From: Chloroflexota bacterium
Lineage (GTDB): Bacteria > Chloroflexota > Anaerolineae > UBA4142
Direction of reading: 5' to 3'
Assembly (NCBI GenBank): GCA_023381515.1
Contig: JAMCQI010000079.1
Location: 10,190 to 74,189, forward strand
DNA: 64,000 bases
Part shown: one piece after another, positions 53,443 to 63,210 of the stretch
Numbering within the stretch: position 1 is the stretch's first letter
How the letters are laid out: each line of letters opens with the position of its first letter
Notes under the pieces: model-generated
Seen by the model: the letters and a program-made list of their open reading frames with translations, nothing else
The model's database searches: none
What the model was told of the DNA's origin: nothing
Position numbers and translations under genes: made by a program

Positions 53443-54771
53443 TTATTCCTGGGAATCCGCGGGACTGGACGTCTTGCTCCGGTTATACCACGCGAGGACC
53501 GCCCGTGCCAACTTGCTCGGATCGTGCCGCCACGGTTTGGACTCGTCGACCATGTCGGCCAACGTCATCCCGAAGTGCCCGTCCGCCCCATCACCACGCG
53601 GATGCACCATCTGGCTGCGAGGGTTGTCGGGAAAACTCACGCGCCAGTTGTCGTTGGCGATCACGTGCTCAAAGATTCCCTCGCCGACATGCTGGCTTAG
53701 AGCTTCCACATGGTCCTCCACGGTGAAATCATCCGTCTCGCCCGGCTGCGTGGCCACGTTACAGATATAGACCTTGGCCGCCCTGGAGACCTCCAACGCG
53801 CTGCGTATCTCTTCCACGAGCAGATTGGGGAGGACACTCGTGTAAAGGCTGCCCGGGCCCGCGATGATCAAATCTGCATCCAGTATGGCGCGCACCGCTC
53901 CCGGATAAGCCGGCACATGTTCAGGCTCCAGGTACACCCGGTCGATGGGCCGGCCGCGGTGAGTGATCTCGGATTCTCCCTTAACTTGCGCCAGCGCATT
54001 GCCAGTGGTCGCCGGCTCGCGCGTTTCGGCGCACAGCACAACGCTCTTTAAGGTAGAAGGGAGGATTTTGCCCCGGACCGCCAGAACGCGGCTGGATTCC
54101 AGCAGCGCACTTTCAAAATCGCCCGTAATGCCTGCCATCGCCGCGATGAACAGATTCCCGAACGAATGGCCTTCGAGGCCGCTCCCCTCGCCGAACCGGT
54201 ATTGGAGAAGCTGTGTCATGAGCGGCTCCGAGTCCGCCAGCGCGGCGATGCACTGCCGGAAATCGCCGGGCGGCAGGACTCCGAGCTCGCGGCGCAGTCG
54301 CCCCGAGCTCCCGCCGTCGTCTGCGACGGTGACGATGGCAGTGAGCGAATCCGTATAGTCTTTCAAGCCTCGCAAGAGTGTCGACAGACCGGTGCCACCG
54401 CCGATCGCGACGATCTTCGGGCCGCGCCGCCGCGTCCGCTTTCTGTACAGCGCATCTGCGATATCCGTATCGCTGTCCACGAACGCGGAAAGGAGTGACT
54501 CGCTCAATTTTACGATGGCGAGCGCCGCAAGCACCAGCCCGAGCACGCCGAGCAAAACGCCGCGTTCCCAGCGCTCCATGAATTGCAGAGTGACATAGTA
54601 GAAAACGCTGGGTAGCGGCGCTTGACGATAAATATTGACAAGCATCAGGCCGGCGCTGAGACTGAGAATCGTAATTCCAAGGAAAAGCAAGGCCAGCCAG
54701 CGCTTGACTCCCAATCCCAGGTACAGCCACTTCCATACGGAACTCTTGATCAGACGCGAAAACCAGTCCAT
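53443..54771 (-). CDS. YvcK/CofD-like gluconeogenesis factor with membrane anchor
   Basis: A 442-residue protein. ATG at 54771 follows GAGGGG and a promoter; an upstream ATG would lie inside the promoter. Two N-terminal hydrophobic segments (LALLFLGITILSLSAGLML and GVLLGVLGLVLAALAIVKL) anchor the YvcK domain, which begins PKIVAIGGGTGLSTLLRGL and has VTVADDGGSSGRLR and GPGSLYTSVLPN. YvcK proteins bind UDP-sugars and affect cell-wall and gluconeogenic growth. Position ahead of gap and pgk fits a link to central carbon metabolism. Confidence 0.9.
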   Translation of the reverse strand: MDWFSRLIKSSVWKWLYLGLGVKRWLALLFLGITILSLSAGLMLVNIYRQAPLPSVFYYVTLQFMERWERGVLLGVLGLVLAALAIVKLSESLLSAFVDSDTDIADALYRKRTRRRGPKIVAIGGGTGLSTLLRGLKDYTDSLTAIVTVADDGGSSGRLRRELGVLPPGDFRQCIAALADSEPLMTQLLQYRFGEGSGLEGHSFGNLFIAAMAGITGDFESALLESSRVLAVRGKILPSTLKSVVLCAETREPATTGNALAQVKGESEITHRGRPIDRVYLEPEHVPAYPGAVRAILDADLIIAGPGSLYTSVLPNLLVEEIRSALEVSRAAKVYICNVATQPGETDDFTVEDHVEALSQHVGEGIFEHVIANDNWRVSFPDNPRSQMVHPRGDGADGHFGMTLADMVDESKPWRHDPSKLARAVLAWYNRSKTSSPADSQE

Positions 54772-54801
54772 GCCCCTCGCGTTTCCCGTTAGTGCAATTG
54801 A

Positions 54802-54830
54802 ATTATATCTTAACAAAATGCAATAGTCAA
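54802..54830 (-). promoter_or_regulatory. Promoter of the yvcK-gap-pgk operon
   Basis: On the reverse strand TTGACT (54830-54825) and TATAAT (54807-54802) with 17 bases between; leader about 24 nt. The -35 box abuts the stop codon of the upstream GpgS gene (54834), so the glycolytic operon has its own promoter. Confidence 0.8.
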
Positions 54831-54833
54831 AGA

Positions 54834-56636
54834 CTAGTCCACAATTCCGGTCCGGAGCAGCGCGCGGCGCGCCCGGTACTCTGGGATCTTGACCATGGGA
54901 GGTCGTTCGCGGGCACGGATGTCCGCCACGTCAAGCTGGAACTCGTCCTGAGCATACCGGATAAGCTTCATACTCTTGTTCAGCTCATCCACCACTTGCA
55001 TCCCGCGCGCCTCCCCTGTCCGCTGCATGACAACCTGGATAATTTCGAACGCCATCTTACTTAACGAAATGAGTGACTGATTGCGATGCACGCGCTCTTC
55101 GAGGTCCACCTGCCCCATGGAGCGCAGTCCGCACAACGCAAGGATGTCGATCAACAGTCCGATCTCGACTCCGTATCCCGCAAAAAAGGGGACGCGCTCG
55201 AGGGCCTCACGGCGCCCTGCATATTCACCCGCCAGCGGCTGCACAAATCCGGACAGCTCCGGGTAGAACAAATTGAGCAAAGGTCGTGCCGTCAGCTCGG
55301 TCACCCGTCCCCCGCCCCGCGCATCGGTCTTGGCGTCGAGGCGCAAAGGTCGCTGGTAAAACCCCTTGACGTACATCAGATGTGGCTCGCGAATCAGGGG
55401 CCCCAGAATGCCATAAACGAACCGGGGGTGGATGTTGACGATGTCTGTGTCGATCCATGCAATCAAGTCGCCCTTTAAAATGTAAAGGCTGTTCCACAGC
55501 GCTTCACCTTTTCCCCGCCATTTTTCATACTGGGTGAGCACCTCGGGGTGCTTGACCACAGGCACGCCCAGCCGCGTGGCAATATCCACAGTTGCGTCCG
55601 TCGAATTCGAGTCGATGACGACGATCTCGTCGAGGAGTGGGCAGCTCTCCATGAATCGAGTCCGCATCATTTCGATAATTTTCCCGATCGTCTTTTCTTC
55701 ATTTAACGTCGGCAGTCCGAGGCTGATGGTCAGCCCTTGCTTCTCCTTCAGCGCGACCAGTCGGTTCAAATCTTCAAATTCCCGCGCATGGAACGTGTTC
55801 TCAGCGAACCACTTGTCGACAATGACGGAGATTGTATAGTCGACCGGCTCCGGCTCCGGCCCCGGCGCCGCGAACGCGGGCGCCCGTGGCGCCGCCCGCA
55901 CCACCAGTCCCGGCAGTTTGGCTTTGGTCAATACTTGCGTCGCGATTGCCCCAATCCGGAGCGTCCCATCGGGGACCTGCGCGGCCGCGCCCATGACGAT
56001 CAACTGGTGATCCTGGCCCGCTCGTACGATGGACTTGATCGGATTCCCGTGCGCATGGATGCGGTGCGTCACCTCGGGCAGCTCGCTCAAGCGCTTTAAG
56101 AGGGCCGGGTAATCGCTATCCGAACGTCGGCTCAGCGGGGCGGAGTGGAGCGCCGTGATTTGACCACTTCGCGACTGGGCAATGCCGAGAGCAATTCGCA
56201 GGGACGCGGCCGCGTAAGGACCGCCGCGAATGGGCAGCAGAATTCGGGGAGCCCTGACCGGAAAGGGCGGCTTGACAAAGGCGATATCGCAGATCAGCCT
56301 TTCCAGCCACTCTTGGGGCGGTTCGCTCTGCCAGTGCAAGAGGAGCAAATTGGCCTTTTCATCCGCAATACACTTGCCCAATTCACTCCACGTATCGTGC
56401 GCCACGTGGATCATAACTCGAGCATTGCCGCGCTTGGCTATGGGCTCCAATCCTTCGCGCAAGGCTCGCGCCTGTAACGCCCCGGTGCTCAGCGAACGCT
56501 CTTCGGGCACTGCGACCAACCCTAGCACTAGAATGCTGCAGCCTTGGACATCGGCAATGGCCCGACCGAAAGGCAGCATTTCCGCGACTTGCGCCCGGCT
56601 CGTTCCGGCCACGATAATTGGGCTGTCATCCGGCAT
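54834..56636 (-). CDS. gpgS: Universal-stress domains fused to glucosyl-3-phosphoglycerate synthase
   Basis: A 600-residue fusion. ATG at 56636 follows GGAGGAAACG, inside the end of the GT4 gene. Residues about 1-275 are universal-stress-type domains (IIVAGTSRAQVAEMLPFGRA; second domain RILLPIRGGPYAAASLRIAL and LIVMGAAAQVPDG). Residues about 320-600 are a GT81 enzyme: LGLPTLNEEKTIGKI, VIDSNSTDATVDIA, GKGEALW, the DxD motif WIDTDIVN, and VKGFYQRPL, GGGRVTELTARPLLNLFYPE (20-residue excerpt), FAGYGVEIG. GpgS transfers glucose from an NDP donor to 3-phosphoglycerate for glucosylglycerate, a compatible solute. No GpgP phosphatase gene is seen nearby. Confidence 0.9.
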   Translation of the reverse strand: MPDDSPIIVAGTSRAQVAEMLPFGRAIADVQGCSILVLGLVAVPEERSLSTGALQARALREGLEPIAKRGNARVMIHVAHDTWSELGKCIADEKANLLLLHWQSEPPQEWLERLICDIAFVKPPFPVRAPRILLPIRGGPYAAASLRIALGIAQSRSGQITALHSAPLSRRSDSDYPALLKRLSELPEVTHRIHAHGNPIKSIVRAGQDHQLIVMGAAAQVPDGTLRIGAIATQVLTKAKLPGLVVRAAPRAPAFAAPGPEPEPVDYTISVIVDKWFAENTFHAREFEDLNRLVALKEKQGLTISLGLPTLNEEKTIGKIIEMMRTRFMESCPLLDEIVVIDSNSTDATVDIATRLGVPVVKHPEVLTQYEKWRGKGEALWNSLYILKGDLIAWIDTDIVNIHPRFVYGILGPLIREPHLMYVKGFYQRPLRLDAKTDARGGGRVTELTARPLLNLFYPELSGFVQPLAGEYAGRREALERVPFFAGYGVEIGLLIDILALCGLRSMGQVDLEERVHRNQSLISLSKMAFEIIQVVMQRTGEARGMQVVDELNKSMKLIRYAQDEFQLDVADIRARERPPMVKIPEYRARRALLRTGIVD

Positions 56637-57867
56637 TCGCGTTTCCTCCGACGACCACAGGCTCAATCCGTTCGACAAAAATCCGTTCCCAAGAGTATTC
56701 GTTCACCACGCGCCTCTTTAGGCAGTATGCACGGTCGCGCGATAGCGCATCGGCGACGAGCGCGGCGGCCTTCTCCGGCGTTTCGTCGAGCGCCAGATAA
56801 TGGGCTTGTCCCCGCGCCGACTCGCGCAACGGCGGCAGGTCGCTGCAGAAGACGGGCAAGCGTACCAGTCCTGCCTCCAGTACAGGTATCCCAAATCCTT
56901 CCCTTTCGCTCGGAAAGAGCAGTGCGTCCGCAACCCAATATAGATCGCGCATCGACGGGCCTTGCACCTCGCCCCGCTCATGCAAAAAAACGACCGAGTC
57001 CTCCATCCCCCGCTCCTTGCGCAGCGCGCGCAGGCTTTCGAGATAGGCCGCATTTGACGGGTTGTGGGGTCCGGGCGGTCCCGTCACGACAAGCTTGGCT
57101 TTCTTCCCCTGCCTGCGCAAGGCCGCCGTGATCTCGATGGCGAATTCGACATTCTTCCGCCGGGTGAGACGTGCAGGCAAGAGCAAAAGCGGCTCGGCCT
57201 CCAGCAAGTGGAGGTCCCTTGTCCATCCGGCTGCCTCCTCAGTCAAGCCAAGAAACTGAATAGGATCGATGCCTGCCGGCACGACAGAGATCTCCGTGCC
57301 TTTGCCGTTGTTCCCCCACAGGACCGCCAATTCGTGCTTGCGCGCCTCGGACACCACCACGTAGCGCACTTGCTCCCACGGTTGCCGCAAGTATCCCCAG
57401 GGCAAGCCCTCGTGGAGATCCGCTGCGTACTGTGGGTCGCTCCACGCCATATCGTGGCACCATGCGACGAGGCGCAGCTTTCGCCGCTCCCTCAGTCGCC
57501 ACAGCGCGTCGGTCAAGGCCAAATTCTTGTGCAGTGAAAGAACGTTATGCGCGATCAGTATGTCTGTGTCCGCTAGCGCTCCTTCGAGCTCCCGGCACAA
57601 TCTCTGAACCAGCGCCTCGAAACGGCTCGTGACATGGCCTTGCGCCAATTCTTTGTTGACGGCGAGCGCTTCTGGCGACCGGGTCCCTGCCTCCGGGATC
57701 ACCTCAACGGGGATGCGCGGATCAAACGCTTCGCCGGCACCGGTAATAATGGCGACAGCATACTCCCGGTCTGCAAAGAGCCGGGCGTGCGCGGCCATAG
57801 TCGATTCCACCCCCCCAATGGTGGGCGGGGTGGCATAGTGCAAAATCGCGATTTTGGGTTTGACCAT
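56626..57867 (-). CDS. GT4-family glycosyltransferase
   Basis: A 413-residue GT-B glycosyltransferase. The N terminus IAILHYATPPTIGGVESTM (nucleotide-independent GGVE loop), the C-terminal LLPARLTRRKNVEFAIEI and the donor-site motif LFPSEREGFGIPVLEAG with E-x7-E identify GT4. The acceptor is unknown; the neighbours suggest a glucosylglycerate- or trehalose-related product. ATG at 57867 is preferred to a TTG six codons earlier. It overlaps the GpgS gene by 11 bp. Confidence 0.88.
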   Translation of the reverse strand: MVKPKIAILHYATPPTIGGVESTMAAHARLFADREYAVAIITGAGEAFDPRIPVEVIPEAGTRSPEALAVNKELAQGHVTSRFEALVQRLCRELEGALADTDILIAHNVLSLHKNLALTDALWRLRERRKLRLVAWCHDMAWSDPQYAADLHEGLPWGYLRQPWEQVRYVVVSEARKHELAVLWGNNGKGTEISVVPAGIDPIQFLGLTEEAAGWTRDLHLLEAEPLLLLPARLTRRKNVEFAIEITAALRRQGKKAKLVVTGPPGPHNPSNAAYLESLRALRKERGMEDSVVFLHERGEVQGPSMRDLYWVADALLFPSEREGFGIPVLEAGLVRLPVFCSDLPPLRESARGQAHYLALDETPEKAAALVADALSRDRAYCLKRRVVNEYSWERIFVERIEPVVVGGNANAG

Positions 57868-57932
57868 CGTGGGCTTGATCCCCAATCTACGGGATGGCGT
57901 TCACTCTGGTTGCGGACGTTGCCAGGACGATG

Positions 57933-59591
57933 CTATTTCGAGTTCCCGGGGCCGTTCTGCCCTTTGGGAACGTTGAGGGAAAGCCAGAGGTACTCGTAAG
58001 GGCTCAACCGGAGGCGATAGGCATCCGACGTGATCGTCTGCTGAGGAGTATCTGTCATCAAGTCGATTGGCGTAATCCCCTGAAACCCGGGCAGCGCGAG
58101 CACCGCCTCTTGGCGCTGGCTCGAGAGATTGTTGACGACGAGAAAGACCTCTCCCTGATGCTCACGGAGATAGGCCAAAATGGCTGTATTCTCGGTAAGC
58201 AGGAAATTCAAGTTGCCGCGCCCGAACGCCCGGTGCTCTTTGCGCACGGCGATCATATGCCGGATGGCATTCCAGAGCGAGGACGGGTCGGCCTGCTCTG
58301 CTTGCACGTTCACTTTGGTGTATCCGTAGACAGCATCACGAATCGGCGGCTCGTAAAGAAGCGTCGCATCCGCATCTGAAAAACCGGCATTCTCTCCGTT
58401 TGTCCACTGCATCGGAGTCCGGACGCCGTCCCGGTCGTCGAGCCAGATGTTGTCTCCCATCCCTATCTCATCGCCGTAATAGATGATCGGGGAACCGGGC
58501 ATCGTAAAGAGAATGGAATTCGCCATCTCAATCTTGCGCCGGTTGTTGTCGAGGAGCGGCGCGAGGCGGCGCCGAATCCCGAGGTTCAAGCGCATCCGCG
58601 GCTCCGGCGCATACACGTTCCACATCCGCTCACGCTCCTGCTCGGTCACCATCTCCAACGTGAGTTCGTCGTGATTGCGCAGAAAGATGCACCATTGGCA
58701 CGTTTCCGGAATGGGCGGCGCCTGGTTCAGCGTCGCGAGAATGGGGGTGTGATCCTCGCTCGCCAAGGACATGAAAATGCGCGGCATCAGCGGAAAGTGG
58801 AAGGCCATCTGAAACTCGTCCCCGTTTCCAAAATACTCTCGCGCTTCCCTCGGCCACTGATTCGCCTCGCCCAGGAGAATCTTGCCTGCGTAGTGATCAG
58901 ATACAAAGGCGCGCGCCCGCTTCAAATAAGCATGCGTTTCGGGTAGATTCTCGCAATTGGTCCCCTCGCGCTTGAAAAGATAGGGGACCGCGTCGCAGCG
59001 GAAACCATCGATCCCCAAATCCAGCCAGAATCTCATGATATCGATCATTCCCTGCTGGATCAACGGGTTGTCGTAGTTCAAATCGGGCTGCTGCGGATAG
59101 AAACGATGGAAATAAAACTCACTCGTCGCCGGATCAAACTGCCAGTTCGATTTCTGGGTGTCGACGAAAATCACTCGGGCTTGATGAAATCTCTGGTCGG
59201 TGGCGCTCCAGAGATAATAGTCCCGTTTGACTGAAGACCTGGACGAACGCGACTCGACGAACCAGGGATGCTGGTCCGAAGTATGATTCATGATCAGATC
59301 GGTAATGACCCGGATGCCTCGGGCATGCGCCTCCTGCACCAGGTACTGAAAATCCATCACATCGCCGTACTCGGGCAACAGTCGTCGATAGTCCGAGACG
59401 TCGTATCCGTCATCCACAAGAGGAGACTGGCAAATCGGCAAGAGCCAGAGACAATCCACCCCCAGTTCTTTGAGATAATCAAGTTTGCTCGCCAGCCCGC
59501 GCAAATCCCCCTGGCCGTCGCCGTTCGAATCCTTGAATGCCCTGACATACACCTCGTAAAAAACCGCGTCCTTGTACCACAGCTCGTCCAT
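57933..59591 (-). CDS. treS: Trehalose synthase (maltose glucosylmutase), GH13
   Basis: A 552-residue GH13 enzyme from ATG 59591, which gives the conserved start MDELWYKDAVFYEVYVRAF; a GTG at 59618, overlapping the otsA stop, would add nine residues. Catalytic residues are seen in GIDGFRCDAVPYLF (nucleophile Asp), ILLGEANQWP (acid Glu) and FLRNHDELTLEMV (Asp). TreS-specific segments such as QWPREAREYFGNGDEFQMAF are present. It interconverts maltose and trehalose. The short C-terminal domain ends without a fused maltokinase. Confidence 0.92.
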   Translation of the reverse strand: MDELWYKDAVFYEVYVRAFKDSNGDGQGDLRGLASKLDYLKELGVDCLWLLPICQSPLVDDGYDVSDYRRLLPEYGDVMDFQYLVQEAHARGIRVITDLIMNHTSDQHPWFVESRSSRSSVKRDYYLWSATDQRFHQARVIFVDTQKSNWQFDPATSEFYFHRFYPQQPDLNYDNPLIQQGMIDIMRFWLDLGIDGFRCDAVPYLFKREGTNCENLPETHAYLKRARAFVSDHYAGKILLGEANQWPREAREYFGNGDEFQMAFHFPLMPRIFMSLASEDHTPILATLNQAPPIPETCQWCIFLRNHDELTLEMVTEQERERMWNVYAPEPRMRLNLGIRRRLAPLLDNNRRKIEMANSILFTMPGSPIIYYGDEIGMGDNIWLDDRDGVRTPMQWTNGENAGFSDADATLLYEPPIRDAVYGYTKVNVQAEQADPSSLWNAIRHMIAVRKEHRAFGRGNLNFLLTENTAILAYLREHQGEVFLVVNNLSSQRQEAVLALPGFQGITPIDLMTDTPQQTITSDAYRLRLSPYEYLWLSLNVPKGQNGPGNSK

Positions 59592-59598
59592 ACCAGGT

Positions 59599-59626
59599 AT
59601 AATAGTCCTCTTTAACACTATCTCAA
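59599..59626 (-). promoter_or_regulatory. Possible internal treS promoter, leaderless type
   Basis: On the reverse strand TTGAGA (59626-59621) and TATTAT (59604-59599) with a 16-base spacer, and the ATG at 59591 begins 7 bases after the -10 box. It lies across the otsA stop codon, so treS could be made alone from a leaderless mRNA as well as by read-through. Confidence 0.45.
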
Positions 59627-61051
59627 AATGCCTGTAGTGCCATTCGCGGGCACGGTCTGCCGGGATCTCATGCGCTCAAGGAACTCATCCGCCCACCACG
59701 AAACATCCTGCGCCCGAATGCGCCTCTGCATCGCTTCGAGGCGCCGCTGCTGTTCCTCTTTTGGCATCGTCAGAGCTTGCTCGAGTGCCCGGGCCATGTC
59801 GTCCACATCGTAGGGATTGACGACCACTGCCTCGGGCAGTTGTCGCGACACACCGGCAAATTCGCTCAGCACGAGGACGCCATCTCTATCGACATGCGAA
59901 GCCACATATTCTTTTGCAACCAGGTTGAGACCGTCGCGCAATGGGGTTACCAAAGCAATATCCGACGCACGATAATAGACCATCAGGCGCTGCGGCGAAA
60001 AGGATCGGTAAAGATAGTGGACCGGGGTCCACAGGTCGTTGCTGAACCGACCGTTGATGCGCCCCACCACTTCGTCGATCTCTCGCTTCTTCTCCTGATA
60101 GGCGGCGACCAACTCTCTTGAGGGGGTCACAATCTGGAACAAGGTCACCTTGCCGTGCAGCTCGTGCTTCAGCTCAAGCAAACGCTCAAATCCAAGCAGC
60201 CGTTCGAGGATTCCCTTGGTATAGTCCATTCGCTCGACGCCGATGATGACCTTTTGCCCCCCGACGGTCTCACGCAACTTGGCCGCCCGCTTTTCAACCC
60301 GCTCCGAGCGGGCTTGTCTTTCCACTTCGTCGACGTCGATTCCGATCGGCCGCGCAATCACCTGCGTCAGATGGCCCTCGTGCCGAATATAGTCCCCTTC
60401 CACCCGGGCGGCCAAGAGTTCGACCGCAGCCTGGGCTAGGTTGTCCACGTATTCCGGAATATGGAAACCGATGAGGTCGCTGGACAAGAGCCCTCTCAGA
60501 AACGGCCGGCGCCACGGCAGGGTGCGGAACATCTCGGGCGCGGGGAAGGGAATGTGCCAGAAAAAGGCGAGGCGCGCGGTCGGTCTGCCACGCCGAATGT
60601 ACTCGGGCACACGAGCCAATTGATAGTCGTGCACCCAGAGAATATCATTCTCTTTCGACTCTTCCAGCGCGGCCTCGGCAAACATGCGATTCACTTCTTC
60701 GTACACCGCCCACTGTTCACGGTCGTAGTGAACCCGACCGAGGAAATAGTGGCAAAGAGGCCAAAGGGCGCTGTTCGAGAACCCGTAATAGAACCCATCG
60801 GTCTGTTTCGGAGTCAGTTCGAGATAACGCAAGTCAAAGGACGCACCGCTCGGGAGATTTGTGTGATGCCCTTCTGGTTCCCCCCAGGCGATCCAGGCCC
60901 CCCCCAGGCGCTGCAGCACAGGTAGAACAGCGGTTACCAGACCACCCACGGTCTTTTCCCACCGCAGCCCGTGCTTGGTCACACGCTGGCGGTAAGGCCC
61001 CCGAGCTGAAACGACCACGAGGCGAGAGGGTTGTTGGTGTGAATCAATCAC
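59618..61051 (-). CDS. otsA: Alpha,alpha-trehalose-phosphate synthase (GT20)
   Basis: A 477-residue GT20 enzyme. GTG at 61051 is chosen because GAGGAAAG lies 7 bases upstream and the protein then starts before the conserved [11 protein letters not shown]. Other motifs: [43 protein letters not shown] and the donor loop [14 protein letters not shown]. It makes trehalose 6-phosphate from an NDP-glucose and glucose 6-phosphate. No otsB phosphatase gene is adjacent. A related glucosylglycerol-phosphate synthase activity cannot be excluded. Confidence 0.92.
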   Translation of the reverse strand: MIDSHQQPSRLVVVSARGPYRQRVTKHGLRWEKTVGGLVTAVLPVLQRLGGAWIAWGEPEGHHTNLPSGASFDLRYLELTPKQTDGFYYGFSNSALWPLCHYFLGRVHYDREQWAVYEEVNRMFAEAALEESKENDILWVHDYQLARVPEYIRRGRPTARLAFFWHIPFPAPEMFRTLPWRRPFLRGLLSSDLIGFHIPEYVDNLAQAAVELLAARVEGDYIRHEGHLTQVIARPIGIDVDEVERQARSERVEKRAAKLRETVGGQKVIIGVERMDYTKGILERLLGFERLLELKHELHGKVTLFQIVTPSRELVAAYQEKKREIDEVVGRINGRFSNDLWTPVHYLYRSFSPQRLMVYYRASDIALVTPLRDGLNLVAKEYVASHVDRDGVLVLSEFAGVSRQLPEAVVVNPYDVDDMARALEQALTMPKEEQQRRLEAMQRRIRAQDVSWWADEFLERMRSRQTVPANGTTGILR

Positions 61052-61184
61052 GTTCTTTCCTCGATGTTTCCCCGCGCAAGAACAGCGGCATGATAGAGCC
61101 GGAGAAAATCTCCGGCCAGGCATAGTGACGACGCACGCGCAGGGCGTGTTCGATGTCCTTCGCCCGCGTGATGCAGACCGGCAT
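61044..61184 (-). CDS. Short ORF overlapping the otsA start
   Basis: A 46-codon frame from ATG 61184 to TGA 61044-61046, beginning MPVCITRAKDIEHALRVRRH and ending [13 protein letters not shown]. Codon third positions are GC-rich as in the neighbouring genes and its stop overlaps the otsA GTG, as in coupled genes. It has no clear ribosome-binding site and no family I recognise. It may be a small protein, an upstream coupling ORF, or the tail of a decayed gene. Confidence 0.35.
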   Translation of the reverse strand: MPVCITRAKDIEHALRVRRHYAWPEIFSGSIMPLFLRGETSRKERD

Positions 61185-61408
61185 CAATAGAAAAAATCCG
61201 CACTCAACAGTCCAAACCCTGAGACGAGGTGTTCCCCGAATCGCTCAGGCCAAGCAACAGCCTTGCGTTGGTTCCATTAGGTATAACGTGAATCTTGTCC
61301 TGAAGGCACATGAGGGTCTCGGCGAGTATTTTCTGGCGCCGGGCGGATACGTCCAGTTGCGTCAGCTCGCGACGAAAGGTTCGCAGGAGTCCCCGAGGAA
61401 ATCCATCT
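61185..61408. other. Stretch between the GH63 gene and the short ORF
   Basis: About 220 bases. On the reverse strand a frame with partly gene-like codon use (segment RGLLRTFRRELTQLDVSARR, near 61330-61390) continues past the GH63 stop region but ends at 61204 without a start of its own. This may be decayed coding sequence. No hairpin or RNA is visible. Confidence 0.35.
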
Positions 61409-63202
61409 TCAGATGATTTCTCCCCGAGTGGCTTTGATCGCCAGATCCACAAACACGGCGCTTGACCATCCAAAGACAGAGGCCGCGCTCGCCGGCGCCT
61501 CCGATGTTTCAGGGTTATAATACTCGTAAATATCTCCGTGTCGCATCATCAATGCCAGCGTCTTGTCCCTCAAGGTCCGCGCGACCTCCACATACCCCGA
61601 GCGCACGAGCCCCTCGATGAATAGATAGTTGATATTCATCCAGGCCGGCCCGCGCCACATGCGGTTGGGATCGTACTTGGGATCGCTTCGCGCCACAGTG
61701 GGAATGGGAAAAGGCGCCCAAAACTCGTCCGGAGAGGACAGATGGGCGACCAAACGGTCTGCCATTCCGCGATCCAGACGTCCCGTGATGAGAGGATACA
61801 GATTGAAAGGGGTCAACACCGAGATGCGTTTGTGCTCGCGCTGTGCCCAAAAGACCCCTGCTTCTCCATCCCAAAAGTGTTCGATCATCTTGCCAACCAA
61901 AGCTTGGGCCTGCATCTCCCACTCGGCGGCATCCTGGTTCAAGCCGAGCACACCCGCGATCTTGCCGAGCGCTTCCATTTGCAGCACGAGGTAAGTGTTC
62001 AGATCCGGTGATTCGACCGGCACTCCTTCATCCCAAAGAGGGCTGTCGTCCAATCCAGAAGAATAAGGGTGATTGTATTGCACGATTCCATCGTGATCAT
62101 CGTCGTTCTTTTCAAACCACCACTGATTCCAGCGGACCAGCGCCTCGTAGACCTCTTCGAGAAAATCCCGATTCCCACTCGACTGGTACAGCTTGAGTGC
62201 AGTCCACGCGACGAGCGGCGGTTTCGTCACTTCCCCATCACGCCCTTCGAGCGGCAGGGCAACAGTCGTCACGACGCCTTCGTCGTGCACCGCATCGGGC
62301 ATCATTCCATCCTCGCGTTGGTGGTCGAGCACCACCCGCAGTTGGTTCTCCGCCAGCTTCGGATCAACCCAACGGTAGGCCAGTGCGTGGAAATAGGCAT
62401 CCCATTGCCACACTCCGACATAGTGTACGACCGATGGGGCCATCGCCTCCCGCGTCAAAAAGAAACGGGGACTAAGAAGACCTGCCCTCAGAATCCACCA
62501 TGCATAATAGTACTGCGCGGCATATTTCTCATCCACAGCCGGCACAGCCGCAAACCACGCATGCCACCTCTGCTCGGCCGCCTCCAGCACTCGTTCCGGA
62601 GCCGGCATGCTTCGGTTAAAGCCGAGCCGCGGCGTGATGTTGAGGGATAGTCCGGAATCGGCCGCGCCATCCAGCATCAGACGAACTCTCAGGTATCCGT
62701 GCTCGTCTTGATCGATCGTGTTCGCAGTGATGCGCCCGTTCGTCGTGTAAGCCACATTTCGGTGCGTATTCCGATGGGCTGGGTCCCCTTTAAACTCGCC
62801 ACCTCGACGGTCCGTTCGTCCTTGACTCACGTACGCCCGGAACGAAATGCCAATCTGCCCGGGAGGCAGTTTGATGTAGAGTGTTTCTTCGTCGGAAAAA
62901 GCCAACCAGGCATCACCCAGGCGGGTTGTCAGCCAGATCACGTGAGGATATACCGTCATGTCGAACTGGAGCGGTTTTCCGGTCCCGTCCGTGAGCATCA
63001 AGTCGTCTACGACCGGTGCCCGTCGTCGATAGTGGCCGACTTCGCTCTCCCATCGGGACCAGCGTTCGGCCAATCGGATAAAGAAATGAAAATCGCGTCG
63101 AAAGACGAGTAGGCGCGAAGCGCGATCGCTAAAGGGAATTTCGTCCAGAGTTACCCTTCCGCGCAACAACTGAAGATAAGGTGAATCAGGCCTATACTCC
63201 AT
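61409..63202 (-). CDS. GH63-type glycoside hydrolase (glucosylglycerate/mannosylglycerate hydrolase-like)
   Basis: A 597-residue protein. The N-terminal beta-domain (about 1-200) is followed by an (alpha/alpha)6 barrel. Barrel motifs: VGVWQWDAYFHALAYRWVDP with the catalytic-type Asp, QREDGMMPDAVHDE, NRMWRGPAWMNINYLF and IYEYYNPETSEAPASAAS with the Glu of the second catalytic site. This resembles the GH63/MGH-type hydrolases that cleave mannosylglycerate or glucosylglycerate. With gpgS in the same cluster, glucosylglycerate is the likely substrate. ATG 63202 follows AGAGGAAGGA. First gene of the solute cluster. Confidence 0.88.
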   Translation of the reverse strand: MEYRPDSPYLQLLRGRVTLDEIPFSDRASRLLVFRRDFHFFIRLAERWSRWESEVGHYRRRAPVVDDLMLTDGTGKPLQFDMTVYPHVIWLTTRLGDAWLAFSDEETLYIKLPPGQIGISFRAYVSQGRTDRRGGEFKGDPAHRNTHRNVAYTTNGRITANTIDQDEHGYLRVRLMLDGAADSGLSLNITPRLGFNRSMPAPERVLEAAEQRWHAWFAAVPAVDEKYAAQYYYAWWILRAGLLSPRFFLTREAMAPSVVHYVGVWQWDAYFHALAYRWVDPKLAENQLRVVLDHQREDGMMPDAVHDEGVVTTVALPLEGRDGEVTKPPLVAWTALKLYQSSGNRDFLEEVYEALVRWNQWWFEKNDDDHDGIVQYNHPYSSGLDDSPLWDEGVPVESPDLNTYLVLQMEALGKIAGVLGLNQDAAEWEMQAQALVGKMIEHFWDGEAGVFWAQREHKRISVLTPFNLYPLITGRLDRGMADRLVAHLSSPDEFWAPFPIPTVARSDPKYDPNRMWRGPAWMNINYLFIEGLVRSGYVEVARTLRDKTLALMMRHGDIYEYYNPETSEAPASAASVFGWSSAVFVDLAIKATRGEII

Positions 63203-63210
63203 TCCTTCCT

